Assembly: GCF_042659445.1 (NCBI RefSeq)
Contig: NZ_JBHSSR010000013.1
Strand: one strand, 5' to 3'
DNA length: 64,000 nucleotides
DNA from: Macrococcoides epidermidis
GTDB lineage: Bacteria > Bacillota > Bacilli > Staphylococcales > Staphylococcaceae
The notes below the pieces were generated by a model. It saw only the letters and a list, made by a program, of their open reading frames with translations, made no database searches and was not told the DNA's origin. This document shows positions 33,217 through 42,708 of this stretch, in pieces (positions within the stretch are counted from its first letter, which is position 1; every line of letters starts with the position of its first letter). The translations under genes and the position numbers were made by a program.

Positions 33217-34617
33217 TTATAAATTAATATCTACACCCAACATATGCATACCAATCAGTTGGATAACACCACTTGATGCACTTGGAAAAGCAAATATCAT
33301 CTTATTCACTTCACGTCCGCTCATTTTTTTATTAATGATAATTGTCAATATATTAATCAGATCATCTGCCGCACTGCCATAGATAACCGCACCTTTTAAT
33401 CTATTTCTACTATCAAGAACAACCTTCATTTCTGCTTCACGTTCGTGTTTATACTGAAATTCCAACTGTTCTCCAAATTTAACGGTTTTTACTTTATATC
33501 CAGGTTTTCGTTCTGCTTCCTCAACTGACATACCAACATGTGCAATCCTTGGTAGTGAATACACCACATTTGGAATTGCCGGATATTTAATCGGTATAAG
33601 TTTAAGTGCTTTTAATGGGAACTTTTTCATATCTGCATCTCTACCTAGTATATTCAGCGCGATATAATTTGATTCAAATGTAGCAGTTGGCGTTAATTTC
33701 GGTATTTTCTTATTTACAACATCTCCACTTGCATAGATGTTAGGTATATTTGTCTGCATATATTTATTTACTTTGATACCATGCTTATCATAATCTATTC
33801 CTATTTGATCAAGTCCAATATTTTCAACATTTGGTATACGGCCTGTTGCATCTACTACATAATCAGTTTCAAGTTGGAATGCTTTATCATCCGATAACTT
33901 TAAACCATTCTCGATATTCTCTAATTTCGTGACATCAATATTAAAATAGAATTTTACGCCTTCTGCCTCAAGTTTCTCAATCAGTTTCTTCACATAAGGC
34001 TGGTGATATGGCTTTAACACTTTATCAGAGTGTACAACAACTGAAACTTCGCTGCCCATCTTCGCAGCAATAGATGCAAATTCAATACTGACGAAACCGC
34101 CACCTAAGAATGTAATACGCTTTGGAAATTCTATTAAATCTAAGAAATCTGTACTATTATGAGTTAATTCCTTACCTTCTATGTCAAGCTCATTACTTCT
34201 TTGACCTGTTGCAATTACAATATACTTTGCTTTATAGTCCGTATCGCCTACATTTACAGTATGATTATCTTTTAGGATACCTTCACCTTTAATAATATCG
34301 ATACCTTGTGATTCAAATATACTTTCTAATCCTTTATGCAGAGGACGTATCGTTTGTTGTTTGTATTCCATCAATTTTGACCAGTCAATTTGTGGTGTGT
34401 TTTTCACAATATCTTTATAATGTTGCAGAGATTCTACCGCTTCAAATGGACCTTCTAATAAGATTTTAGGATTACACCCATAATTCGTACACGTACCTGA
34501 AATTTTATCTTTCTCAATAATTGCTACACGTTTTTTCATTTGATTTAATATCAGTGCACCATGCCATGCTGCATGACCACTACCAATATAAATGACATCA
34601 TAGTGATTATTATTCAT
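33217..34617 (-). CDS. Pyridine nucleotide-disulfide oxidoreductase-like flavoprotein
   Basis: A 466-residue class I family protein (mercuric/dihydrolipoamide reductase-like). The FAD motif is VIYIGSGHAAWHGALIL, the redox disulfide is GTCTNYGCNPK, the NAD motif is ITFLGGGFVSIEFASI and the second FAD contact is NIYASGDVV. The C-terminal dimerisation domain is present, but the usual catalytic HxxxxxE segment (HAHPTxxE) is replaced by FAFPSASSGV, so classical dithiol catalysis is doubtful. It lies 61 bp after crtQ in the same direction. A redox role in carotenoid metabolism is possible but unproven. Confidence 0.8.
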   Translation of the reverse strand: MNNNHYDVIYIGSGHAAWHGALILNQMKKRVAIIEKDKISGTCTNYGCNPKILLEGPFEAVESLQHYKDIVKNTPQIDWSKLMEYKQQTIRPLHKGLESIFESQGIDIIKGEGILKDNHTVNVGDTDYKAKYIVIATGQRSNELDIEGKELTHNSTDFLDLIEFPKRITFLGGGFVSIEFASIAAKMGSEVSVVVHSDKVLKPYHQPYVKKLIEKLEAEGVKFYFNIDVTKLENIENGLKLSDDKAFQLETDYVVDATGRIPNVENIGLDQIGIDYDKHGIKVNKYMQTNIPNIYASGDVVNKKIPKLTPTATFESNYIALNILGRDADMKKFPLKALKLIPIKYPAIPNVVYSLPRIAHVGMSVEEAERKPGYKVKTVKFGEQLEFQYKHEREAEMKVVLDSRNRLKGAVIYGSAADDLINILTIIINKKMSGREVNKMIFAFPSASSGVIQLIGMHMLGVDINL

Positions 34618-34678
34618 ATATTTACTCCTTAATTTTTATGATATTAATAAACTATATAATTACAATCTCTTCTAAGTT

Positions 34679-35725
34679 TTACAGATTAATATTACGACCT
34701 TTCCATTTCACTTCTTTTTTGATATAAATCGCGACAATGGATTTCGTAAATACAAATACGAAATAAGCGAGAACTAACGGATAGCACATAATTGTTAGTA
34801 ATTTAAAATTTCCAAGCATACTAGATATCCAGTATAAGATAATTGTATACATAAGATAAAGTATTATTATTATTAACCATTTTTCTGGACATATCACTAC
34901 TAATAAGGGAATAAAAGCTCCTGACATCCATAAAATGATAAGTGCTAACACACGCTTATCTGTTGCGGTAGAACCTGCAGCAAAATGTTTCATCCATCCT
35001 CTTGTCATAGCATGTATTCCATCTGGATACATACGAAAATGGATTATATTCTTACCGATATGATTATAAAGCTTAAACTGATGTGCTTTGAATACTGTGC
35101 CTAGACCAAAACCTTCAATCAATTGACCTGCTGCTGCACGGTGTCCATCCGTTGTAATATAATCTTGCTTTCTGCATATCACACATGGTCCAAACACACC
35201 ATCTTCACCTTTAAAGATTGAGGTCGCATTTAGACCGAATACTGTAAGTATATTAAAATATAATGATCCTTGTTCGTACCATTGTTTCATTTCATGATAT
35301 GGTTGTATCGACATGAGTCCACCCTTGTAGGCAGTAGTAATACGCTGGATTGCTTTTGTGTCATGGAAATGTGTGTCAGCATCCAAAAACAAAAGAATAT
35401 CTCCATTCGCTGCTTCAGCACCTCTATAACATGCTGCTGACTTCCCTTTCCAGTCAGATTGATTATCAAAACTTATGACAATCGCACCTAAACTTTTTGC
35501 AATCCGAGCAGTATCGTCCGTTGATCCGTCATCTACAACTATACATTCATATACATCTGATAAATCAAAAGAACTGAGCAATTTTGTTAAGTTATGTGCT
35601 TCATTTCTCGCAGGAATAATCACACTGACTTTACGGCTGTGTGTCGGAATCGTGTTAATGAGCGGTCTGCGAACAAATAGCAGTAATCCTGATACAATAC
35701 TTATTAAACTCCACAGAACAATCAT
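34679..35725 (-). CDS. crtQ: 4,4'-diaponeurosporenoate glycosyltransferase CrtQ
   Basis: A 348-residue membrane-attached GT2 glycosyltransferase. It has an N-terminal helix, a nucleotide-sugar domain (VSVIIPARNEAHNL, VDDGSTDDTARI, LLFLDADTHF) and three to four C-terminal helices. It glucosylates 4,4'-diaponeurosporenoate in staphyloxanthin synthesis. The start overlaps the crtP stop (ATGA). In S. aureus the order is crtP-crtQ-crtM-crtN; here crtQ is last of the carotenoid block. Confidence 0.9.
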   Translation of the reverse strand: MIVLWSLISIVSGLLLFVRRPLINTIPTHSRKVSVIIPARNEAHNLTKLLSSFDLSDVYECIVVDDGSTDDTARIAKSLGAIVISFDNQSDWKGKSAACYRGAEAANGDILLFLDADTHFHDTKAIQRITTAYKGGLMSIQPYHEMKQWYEQGSLYFNILTVFGLNATSIFKGEDGVFGPCVICRKQDYITTDGHRAAAGQLIEGFGLGTVFKAHQFKLYNHIGKNIIHFRMYPDGIHAMTRGWMKHFAAGSTATDKRVLALIILWMSGAFIPLLVVICPEKWLIIIILYLMYTIILYWISSMLGNFKLLTIMCYPLVLAYFVFVFTKSIVAIYIKKEVKWKGRNINL

Positions 35726-37203
35726 TGTTCTTGTTCCTTTATCATTCTGCCTACCTGTTGTCCACTCAATGTTACCATAGGCATACCTCCACCTGGGTTA
35801 ACTGTGCCACCAACAAAATAAAGGTTGTCAAAATGTTCACTGTGCTTTCTATGCTTAAATCCATTGTTGCTTTTACGATTAGATAACGTACCATAAATCG
35901 CACCACGATCTGAAAGATACATGTCTTCAATATCATGAGGTGTCCACATATCTTCTGTAACGATATGTCGACGTAAATCTTCAAGTCCCATATTTTCAAG
36001 CTTTACTAAAACACTTTCTCTTAGTTCCTGGTATTGTTTCTTCGTAAATGGTTTATCTTGAATATAAGGAATATGCGGTAGTATTTTAATATTTTCATGC
36101 CCCACTGGCGCTTGTGCTTTATCTGTTTTGTTAGTGTTTACTACATAAATCGTAGGATCAATCGGTAGTTTTTTTTCATTAAATACACGTTCAAAATTTT
36201 TCTTAGAATTATTAGAAAAAAAGAAATTATGATGCTGAAGCTGAGGGTATTCCTTATTTACTCCAATATGAAGTACAAGACCTGAGCTTGCAGGTTTAAA
36301 TTTTTTCTTTAATGATGTTAAGTTTTTTGGTGGATTCACTAGCTTTTCATATAACGGTATAACTTCCATATTAGAAACGAAATAATCTGCAGTTATGCGC
36401 TTACCGTCCACAAGTTCCATAGCGACTATACGTTTGCCTTCTGTTTCTAATTTTACTATTTCGCTATCTAGGTGAAGTTTGACCCCTATCTCTTCAGCGA
36501 GCTTTACTATTGCTTCTCCTAGCAGATGCATACCACCAGGAACATACCATTCTCCTTGTTGATATTGCATATGACTCATCATATTGAGCACAGCAGGTGC
36601 ATCATAAGAGGAAGAGCCTACATATTTGATAAAATATCCGATTATATCCCTAAATTCCTCATTCGATATATAGCGATTGATAGCCTGTTGCATCGTACTG
36701 AAATAATCAAAACCTTTAAACGCTTTAATAGGTCCATGATGTTTGATTAACTTTAATTTTGTATCGATACCCTGGTCAAAGTAACTATCTTTTGTCAATT
36801 CGTGAATACGTCCTGCATATGTCAGAAAATTTCTATACTCATTTATATCTTTGGCAGTGAGATGTTCGTTGTTTTCCTGCATTGCTTCAAGATCTTTATA
36901 AAGATCATAGATATGACCGGATGGAAAGAAACATCTCCATTGTAATGGTAGTTCAATGATATCAACGTAATCCTCCATTCGCTTGTGACTACCTTTAAAT
37001 AAGTTCTCAAAGATATATGGCATTGTCAGAATAGAAGGTCCAAGATCGAATCCAAAGCCATCCTGGGTGAGACGATTAAGCTTTCCACCAAAATGACGAT
37101 TTTTTTCGTATAACGATACATTGAACCCTGCCTGCCTTAATGTAATTGCAGCAGATAAACCTCCCAGACCTCCACCAATAACTACTACAGTTTTATTATT
37201 CAT
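35722..37203 (-). CDS. crtP: 4,4'-diaponeurosporene oxidase CrtP (CrtNb)
   Basis: A 493-residue FAD-dependent carotene oxygenase/desaturase-family enzyme that oxidises the terminal methyl of 4,4'-diaponeurosporene. The N-terminal FAD motif is VVVIGGGLGGLSAAITLRQAG and the C-terminal one is LYFVGGTVNPGGGMPMVTLS. It is a paralogue of CrtN; the assignment to CrtP rests on its pairing and 4-bp overlap with crtQ and on the GGAVNPGGG-type end. GGGG lies upstream of the ATG, 4 bp after crtM. Confidence 0.9.
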   Translation of the reverse strand: MNNKTVVVIGGGLGGLSAAITLRQAGFNVSLYEKNRHFGGKLNRLTQDGFGFDLGPSILTMPYIFENLFKGSHKRMEDYVDIIELPLQWRCFFPSGHIYDLYKDLEAMQENNEHLTAKDINEYRNFLTYAGRIHELTKDSYFDQGIDTKLKLIKHHGPIKAFKGFDYFSTMQQAINRYISNEEFRDIIGYFIKYVGSSSYDAPAVLNMMSHMQYQQGEWYVPGGMHLLGEAIVKLAEEIGVKLHLDSEIVKLETEGKRIVAMELVDGKRITADYFVSNMEVIPLYEKLVNPPKNLTSLKKKFKPASSGLVLHIGVNKEYPQLQHHNFFFSNNSKKNFERVFNEKKLPIDPTIYVVNTNKTDKAQAPVGHENIKILPHIPYIQDKPFTKKQYQELRESVLVKLENMGLEDLRRHIVTEDMWTPHDIEDMYLSDRGAIYGTLSNRKSNNGFKHRKHSEHFDNLYFVGGTVNPGGGMPMVTLSGQQVGRMIKEQEQ

Positions 37204-37207
37204 ATGA

Positions 37208-38074
37208 TTATTTCTCCCCTTTCAAATATACTATTGCTTCTTGATGTATACGATACTTGTCTAATGTTGAAACATGATTTCTTTTAGTAAGGCAATCATA
37301 GTTATTCCTTCTGACTTCATTTAGTATCTCTTTGTATACGAGCATAGATAATAATAGAGGTAGTCGTGCATGAATGTGATATTGGTTTATATAATGAAGG
37401 AATTCATCATAAAGGGTTTCAGCATATTCAGCAAGATATTCCCACATATTGATGAAATCACTGTTGATCTCAAAGGATGCTAGTTGTTGATTTGTATAGT
37501 TAAACTTATTCATAATCTGTTTTGGAATATAGACACGTTGGTATCGTTTAAAATCTTCTCCGATATCTCTCAAGATGTTGGTAATCTGCATCGCAATGCC
37601 TAGTTTTTCTGCATTTTCTTTCATTTCTAAAGTAACATTAGTCGAAAGAATCGGCAGCAGCATTCTTCCGACAGAACCTGCAACATACAAACTATAACGT
37701 TCAATATCTTTAATCGTTTCAGGTTGTGTATACATTAAATCCATCTGTTGACCTGTTATCTGCATCTTAAAAGCTGTCAAATCAAGGGGATATCGTTGAT
37801 GTACATCTTTTAATGCGCGCCACATGGGTTCATCAATCAAGATTCCTTCTTCAAACTGGAGAAGTTTACTGTTAAAAGTATCAAGAACTGCTTTTCTATA
37901 ATCAACAGAAGCAGTCCGGTCTACAATGTCATCAGCCATACGACAAAAAGTATATATTGCATATACTGCATTTGCATCATCTTCCGGGAGCTGCTTAAAA
38001 GCATAATAAAATGATTTTGAGTGACGTTTTATAATTTCTCTGCAATATTTGTAGTCTGTATAGATTGCATTCAT
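37208..38074 (-). CDS. crtM: Dehydrosqualene synthase CrtM
   Basis: A 288-residue trans-isoprenyl diphosphate synthase-fold enzyme that joins two farnesyl diphosphates to dehydrosqualene. Both aspartate-rich motifs are present: MADDIVDRT near residue 50 and NILRDIGEDFKR near residue 172. FCRMADDIVD and YVAGSVGRMLLPIL are typical. It starts 9 bp after crtN with AAGGTGAG upstream. Confidence 0.94.
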   Translation of the reverse strand: MNAIYTDYKYCREIIKRHSKSFYYAFKQLPEDDANAVYAIYTFCRMADDIVDRTASVDYRKAVLDTFNSKLLQFEEGILIDEPMWRALKDVHQRYPLDLTAFKMQITGQQMDLMYTQPETIKDIERYSLYVAGSVGRMLLPILSTNVTLEMKENAEKLGIAMQITNILRDIGEDFKRYQRVYIPKQIMNKFNYTNQQLASFEINSDFINMWEYLAEYAETLYDEFLHYINQYHIHARLPLLLSMLVYKEILNEVRRNNYDCLTKRNHVSTLDKYRIHQEAIVYLKGEK

Positions 38075-38083
38075 AGTCTCACC

Positions 38084-39580
38084 TTAACCTTTGTCATCCA
38101 GCATAAGCTCGCCTGCAGCAATTTTAGATGACAGGAGTACGATAGGTACACCTGCTCCTGGGTGGGTGCTGCTGCCAGTAAAATATAGGTTCTCACAGTG
38201 CGTGGCTTTGCTTTGAGGACGTAGATGATTACTCTGAAAAAGTGTAGGCTGCAAACCAAATGTTGCACCATTATAAGCATTGAAATTTTTCTTAAACTCA
38301 GCTGGTGTCATCATCATTTCAGTGATAATCTCATTCCTGATATTTTTCATACCAGGTAGTTTTTCTAACTTATCGAGAATCTTATCTTTATAGAATTTCC
38401 TTGTTTCCTCATTCCATTCATATTGTGCAGTAGAAAGCTCTGATACAGGCATAAGTACATATAACCCATCTTTATCAGGAGGTGCAAGTGATGGATCAAT
38501 CTTTGAAGCAATATACATATAGAGAGATGGATCTTCTATCTTGCGCCCATCAAATATTTTTTTTATATTGTCATCCAAATCTTCAGCAAATACAAAGTTA
38601 TGAACATTCTCAATTTCTTCATATTTACGGTTTGTACCTAAATATAAAACAAAGCATGAACATGAGTAATCTAATTCATCTATCTTCTCATCCGTATACT
38701 TTCCTTTAGCTTCTTTTGATGTCACAAGTGATTTCATAGCATATGGAAAGTCAGCGTTACACATTACATAGTTTGAAGGTATAAGTTCATCATCTATCAT
38801 AATTCCCTGGGCAATACCATCTTCTATTTTTATTTCCTGGACTTCTGTTTTATAGTGAATTTTACCCCCTAGCTCTATGAATAAGCGCTCCATGGCTTTT
38901 GCCATTGTATGCATTCCACCTTTAATAAACCAGATTCCATACAGAAACTCTATCATCGGGATAATTGTATATAAAGATGGGCTTTTAGAAGGTGAGATTC
39001 CGATGTACAATGTTTGAAAGCTAATCATATCTCTAAGCTTTTTATTTTTTATATACTTATTCATCGTGCTCTCTGCATTACCTAGTGTTCTCAACTTTAA
39101 TCCCTGATTTATCATATTAAGGTTATAAAAATCTTTTTTATTTCTAAATGGCCTTTGAAGAAAATAATTTTTTGCAATATTAAAGCGGCTGTATAAATCG
39201 CTGATATATCTTAAGAATCCCTCTGCATCTTTTTCACTAGACATCTCAAAAAGTTGCATAAGTTCTACTAAATCATTGGAAATATCGATTTTCTCTCTTC
39301 CATTATTAAAATATCCTGAGAACATTGGGTTCAGTTTTTGCATCGGTATATAATCATCTGGATTTCTACCAGCCAGTTCAAAAACTTCCCGATACAATTC
39401 AGGCATCATTACAATTGTCGGTCCTACATCAAAGAAAAAACCATCCTTTTCAATCTGATGCATTTTCCCACCAGGCAAAGACTCTTTTTCATAAATTTCT
39501 ACATCATAACCTTCATGCTGCAAACGAATTGCACTAGCAAGTCCTGCTACACCAGCTCCTATAACTATTACTTTTTTCAT
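38084..39580 (-). CDS. crtN: Dehydrosqualene desaturase CrtN
   Basis: An FAD-dependent desaturase of about 498 residues that converts dehydrosqualene to 4,4'-diaponeurosporene. The FAD motif is VIVIGAGVAGLASAIRLQHEG and the C-terminal signature is LYFTGSSTHPGAGVPIVLLS. The start at 39580 overlaps the fni stop (ATGA) with GGGTGG upstream; a GTG 9 nt earlier is less likely. Its position directly upstream of crtM and downstream of fni differs from the S. aureus layout. Confidence 0.94.
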   Translation of the reverse strand: MKKVIVIGAGVAGLASAIRLQHEGYDVEIYEKESLPGGKMHQIEKDGFFFDVGPTIVMMPELYREVFELAGRNPDDYIPMQKLNPMFSGYFNNGREKIDISNDLVELMQLFEMSSEKDAEGFLRYISDLYSRFNIAKNYFLQRPFRNKKDFYNLNMINQGLKLRTLGNAESTMNKYIKNKKLRDMISFQTLYIGISPSKSPSLYTIIPMIEFLYGIWFIKGGMHTMAKAMERLFIELGGKIHYKTEVQEIKIEDGIAQGIMIDDELIPSNYVMCNADFPYAMKSLVTSKEAKGKYTDEKIDELDYSCSCFVLYLGTNRKYEEIENVHNFVFAEDLDDNIKKIFDGRKIEDPSLYMYIASKIDPSLAPPDKDGLYVLMPVSELSTAQYEWNEETRKFYKDKILDKLEKLPGMKNIRNEIITEMMMTPAEFKKNFNAYNGATFGLQPTLFQSNHLRPQSKATHCENLYFTGSSTHPGAGVPIVLLSSKIAAGELMLDDKG

Positions 39581-40614
39581 GTATTCCACCCCATGTTCTC
39601 ATTTCTTTGTTGATACCAACTCCATACATCACCTTTGAGAATATAGTTAATTGAAGTCAAATCCTGTATACAAGTTTTACCTGACATGGTGAGAAGTATT
39701 ATTAAATGCTCATTAAAATCATTAATATATTTAATTGCATCTTCTATACCTTCATTTTCAACTTTAAGTAATATTGGGCGGGAAATACCTACTGCTTGCG
39801 CACCAAGAACCATACATTTCAAAGCATCAAGTGGATTTCTAATGCCACCACTGGCTAAAACTTCTAATCCAGTTCCTTTACTTTCTAACAAGGATATAGC
39901 AGTAGTTTGGCCCCACCCTTTCATATAAGAGAAGTCTTTCAAGGTTCTTCTTTCATTCTCTATGTGAATAAAGTTAGTTCCACCACTTCCGCTTACATCT
40001 ATCGTCGTTACTCCCACACTTTTAAGCTTGAGCATAGTCTCACGACTCATACCGAAGCCCACTTCTTTAACAATAATCGGAACATCTATCTCATTCACAA
40101 TGGATTCAATATGACTTAGCCAATTACTAAATATTCTATTACCTTCAGGCATAATCAGTTCTTGAGGAGCATTCACATGAATTTGAAGTGCATCAGCCTG
40201 CAAGAAATCTACTGCCCTTTTAGCGAATTCTACAGGAACATCAGCCCCAACATTACTAAATAGAGGACCTTTGTATATATTACGGACAACTGAATAAGTT
40301 TCTTTTAATTGATTGCTTTTTAACGCTGCATGCGTAGATCCTACTGCCATTGCGCTATCAGTTTCACGCGCAACAATAGCAAGTTTCTCATTTATTTCTT
40401 GAGACCATTTACTTCCACCTGTCATTGCATTTATATAGATTGGAGTATTCAAATTGATACTATTAATTCTCGTGTTTAACTTAACATCTTTAACATCACA
40501 TTCTGGTAAAGATTGATGAATAAGATGGATAGAATCAAAATCTGATACCTCTATATCTGGATGTCCTAGAGCCAACTGAATATGTTCATCTTTCCTCGAA
40601 ATTCTTTTATCCAC
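39577..40614 (-). CDS. fni: Type 2 isopentenyl-diphosphate delta-isomerase
   Basis: A 345-residue FMN- and NADPH-dependent TIM-barrel enzyme that interconverts IPP and DMAPP. Motifs are PIYINAMTGG, the flavin loop IDVSGSGGTNF and LASGGIRNPLDALKCM. It starts at GTG with GAGGGAG 6 nt upstream. In S. aureus fni is outside the crt operon. Its insertion between crtO and crtN, with translational coupling to crtN, would tie precursor isomerisation to pigment synthesis. Confidence 0.93.
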   Translation of the reverse strand: MDKRISRKDEHIQLALGHPDIEVSDFDSIHLIHQSLPECDVKDVKLNTRINSINLNTPIYINAMTGGSKWSQEINEKLAIVARETDSAMAVGSTHAALKSNQLKETYSVVRNIYKGPLFSNVGADVPVEFAKRAVDFLQADALQIHVNAPQELIMPEGNRIFSNWLSHIESIVNEIDVPIIVKEVGFGMSRETMLKLKSVGVTTIDVSGSGGTNFIHIENERRTLKDFSYMKGWGQTTAISLLESKGTGLEVLASGGIRNPLDALKCMVLGAQAVGISRPILLKVENEGIEDAIKYINDFNEHLIILLTMSGKTCIQDLTSINYILKGDVWSWYQQRNENMGWNT

Positions 40615-40640
40615 ATAATCTCCCTCTTACTATTTAATCT

Positions 40641-41114
40641 TTATTTTCTATTTTGCTTATAGTGATAAATTTTTTCGAGTTTTGGCCTATTATAACGTTG
40701 TGTAATTATAAATGGAAAATTGCTAATTAATGCATAGAATACGTTAATCCATGCTGCATAACGTGGATTAAATAAGAAAAATAACGGTGCAGGTAACATT
40801 GAGATCCAATGTGTAAACTCAGCACGTCGCATTTCAATGATGAATTTATTAATAGTCGAAGAGCTGAAGTCAGGTAATTCTGATTTGTTATAGCCGTGCT
40901 TTATAAGAATAGAACCATCAGGTAAAAATGATTTCCATTTTTTAACCTTGAACAACTCGTTCCAAATGTCACCTGAGCGTTCAACCTTGAAAGTTTTAAA
41001 TAATTTATTATGTTGAAAATATCTGTCTGAAATATTCGCTGATAACGAGGCTATGATTATATGTGCTGTGAACCATGCTATACTATTTATAACTATTAGT
41101 TTAATAGGCCTCAT
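40641..41114 (-). CDS. crtO: Glycosyl-4,4'-diaponeurosporenoate acyltransferase CrtO
   Basis: A membrane protein of about 157 residues with helices near residues 5-25 and 105-135, containing the CrtO-like WKSFLPDGSILIKHGYNKSEL and EMRRAEFTHWISMLPAPLFFLFNP. It performs the last staphyloxanthin step, esterifying the glucosyl group with a fatty acid. The start at 41114 has AAAGGAGG upstream, though only 4 nt away; the frame continues upstream through the leader. First gene after the sigma-B-type promoter. Confidence 0.88.
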   Translation of the reverse strand: MRPIKLIVINSIAWFTAHIIIASLSANISDRYFQHNKLFKTFKVERSGDIWNELFKVKKWKSFLPDGSILIKHGYNKSELPDFSSSTINKFIIEMRRAEFTHWISMLPAPLFFLFNPRYAAWINVFYALISNFPFIITQRYNRPKLEKIYHYKQNRK

Positions 41115-41200
41115 AAATCCTCCTTTACTGTAAAACAGCTTAAATATAGCTGTGCCCATAATTAGCATTAATCTATAAATTGCTAACTATTATCCTTATT

Positions 41201-41225
41201 ATACCATTAAATATTCTCGTTAAAC
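41201..41225 (-). promoter_or_regulatory. Sigma-B-type promoter of the carotenoid operon
   Basis: On the minus strand GTTTAA (41225-41220), 13-bp spacer, TGGTAT (41206-41201): 11 of 12 matches to GTTTAA/GGGTAT. The S. aureus crt operon is also sigma-B driven. Confidence 0.75.
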
Positions 41226-41300
41226 GAGTATGTAATACTCATATATTTCTCAATCTATACCTTGTAAATATTATTTAATATGATTATATTACTAAACTGG

Positions 41301-41580
41301 TGAACAGACAGCCGAATGATTACTCAAACTCTTATACAACGCATGTCTACTTACGGCTATGAAGAAAGTGACAAAAGATCTAGACGTATTAGAAGGTATC
41401 AATTATGAAGTAAATATGACTGGTTTGCTGCTCTTGAAAATCAAAAGCATTATATCTCATCACAGATAAACCAATGGTAAGGCAGATGATAAGTTAGTTC
41501 TATAGAGAGAGTTGTAAAGGAAAGAAGCTTTTCAAAGTGGACAGTTTGGTTATAACTAGTATTAAAATTTCTCTATAAAA
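41301..41580 (+). other. Gene-free stretch with unidentified coding debris
   Basis: Between the crt promoter and the CPBP gene there is no intact gene. A 30-codon frame (MITQTLIQRMSTYGYEESDK...) and, after its stop, in-frame text such as KYDWFAALENQKHYIS and INQW look protein-like, suggesting a decayed gene on the plus strand. The family was not recognised. Confidence 0.3.
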
Positions 41581-41585
41581 TTAAA

Positions 41586-41613
41586 AAAGACATGCCAAAA
41601 ATGACATGTCTTT
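41586..41613 (+). terminator. Hairpin terminator
   Basis: AAAGACATG/CATGTCTTT stem with a 10-nt loop. Confidence 0.55.
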
Positions 41614-41707
41614 CGCCTCTATCCGCGTAGTTAGACGCAGTAAGATAGATCTTCCCTTATTCCTTTTATTATATAAAGGCAATTTTATAAATATGTTATT
41701 TATGATA

Positions 41708-41790
41708 AGCTCGAGCGTATCTTTGAAGACTGCGGTATTTCCTAGGAAAAAACCGCATCATTTGTGATAACTTTCAGTGTATCTTTTAAG
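41708..41790 (+). repeat. Intergenic repeat, copy 2
   Basis: Left module GCTCGAGCGTATCTTTGAAG, central hairpin TGCGGTATTTCC/GGAAAAAACCGCA, right module TCATTTGTGATAACTTTCAG then GTATC. It aligns with copy 3 at 55530-55609; base changes in the hairpin arms are compensated. Confidence 0.7.
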
Positions 41791-41828
41791 AGTGCGAAAT
41801 CTATAATAAATTTATCAATAGAAATTAT

Positions 41829-42674
41829 TTAAAATGTTTCGAGATGATTTCTTATTGATCTTTTTATTTTTTTATTAACCATTACAAAAATAATTGCAAG
41901 ATAACCTATTATAGATATTAATGAAGTATCAATGCCGTATTCTCCTCCTGTAATAAGAATATTATTTGTATCTAAAATATATTGATACATTCCCCAATGA
42001 TCATCCTGATTAGTGATATTGAACAATCCATTAATATTCCAAAACATATGTAAAGTAATTGAAGCCCAAACGCTATTAAAGGTCCATGCAGTAATAGCAT
42101 ACATTATTCCAGCGAGAGTTCCTCCTATTAATAACAAAAGGAGACTTGCTCCATGTAACTTACCGTTAAATAAATGAACTAAAGAAAATAAAATTGATGG
42201 TACAATTATACTTGCCAAAAATCCATACTGTTTTTCAAAGTATCCCATTAATATTCCCCTGAATATCATTTCCTCTAGTATTGGTGCTGCAACCCCAGTA
42301 ATTAAAAACGCACTAAAGAACATTTCCATGTATTCAACAGGGCTTGAATAATGCGTCATTACCAATTTCCCGGGAATTAAAAAAATATATACCAAATCAA
42401 CTGTGAGTATTAAGACCATTCCACTAATAAAACAAAGTCTATAAAGTCTTATAGGTAAGATTCTATACACTTCTAAATTACTTTTAAGAATCTTTTCAAT
42501 AAACCATTTAATTAATATGTAAGACAAGAGTATATAAGTTAAAGCATGAAAAATATACTCGATACTCCAAATGCTCTTTATATGCCACAACATCGTGATA
42601 TTTTGTATTAATACAGAAAATATAAAACAAGCAAGAACGGCCAAAATCACCTTAAAAAATTTTTTTAAACTCAT
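41829..42674 (-). CDS. CPBP-family intramembrane metalloprotease (CAAX/Abi)
   Basis: A membrane protein of about 281 residues with seven or eight helices and the CPBP catalytic motifs EEMIFRGILMG (EExxxR), a conserved FSLVHLFN (His) and HMFWNINGLF (HxxxN). Family members process lipoproteins or peptides or give bacteriocin self-immunity. The start at 42674 has GGGAGG 7 nt upstream. It follows the XRE-type gene by 34 bp in one operon. Confidence 0.85.
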   Translation of the reverse strand: MSLKKFFKVILAVLACFIFSVLIQNITMLWHIKSIWSIEYIFHALTYILLSYILIKWFIEKILKSNLEVYRILPIRLYRLCFISGMVLILTVDLVYIFLIPGKLVMTHYSSPVEYMEMFFSAFLITGVAAPILEEMIFRGILMGYFEKQYGFLASIIVPSILFSLVHLFNGKLHGASLLLLLIGGTLAGIMYAITAWTFNSVWASITLHMFWNINGLFNITNQDDHWGMYQYILDTNNILITGGEYGIDTSLISIIGYLAIIFVMVNKKIKRSIRNHLETF

Positions 42675-42708
42675 AATATAACCTCCCAAAATGTTAGAGA
42701 GATTTACA

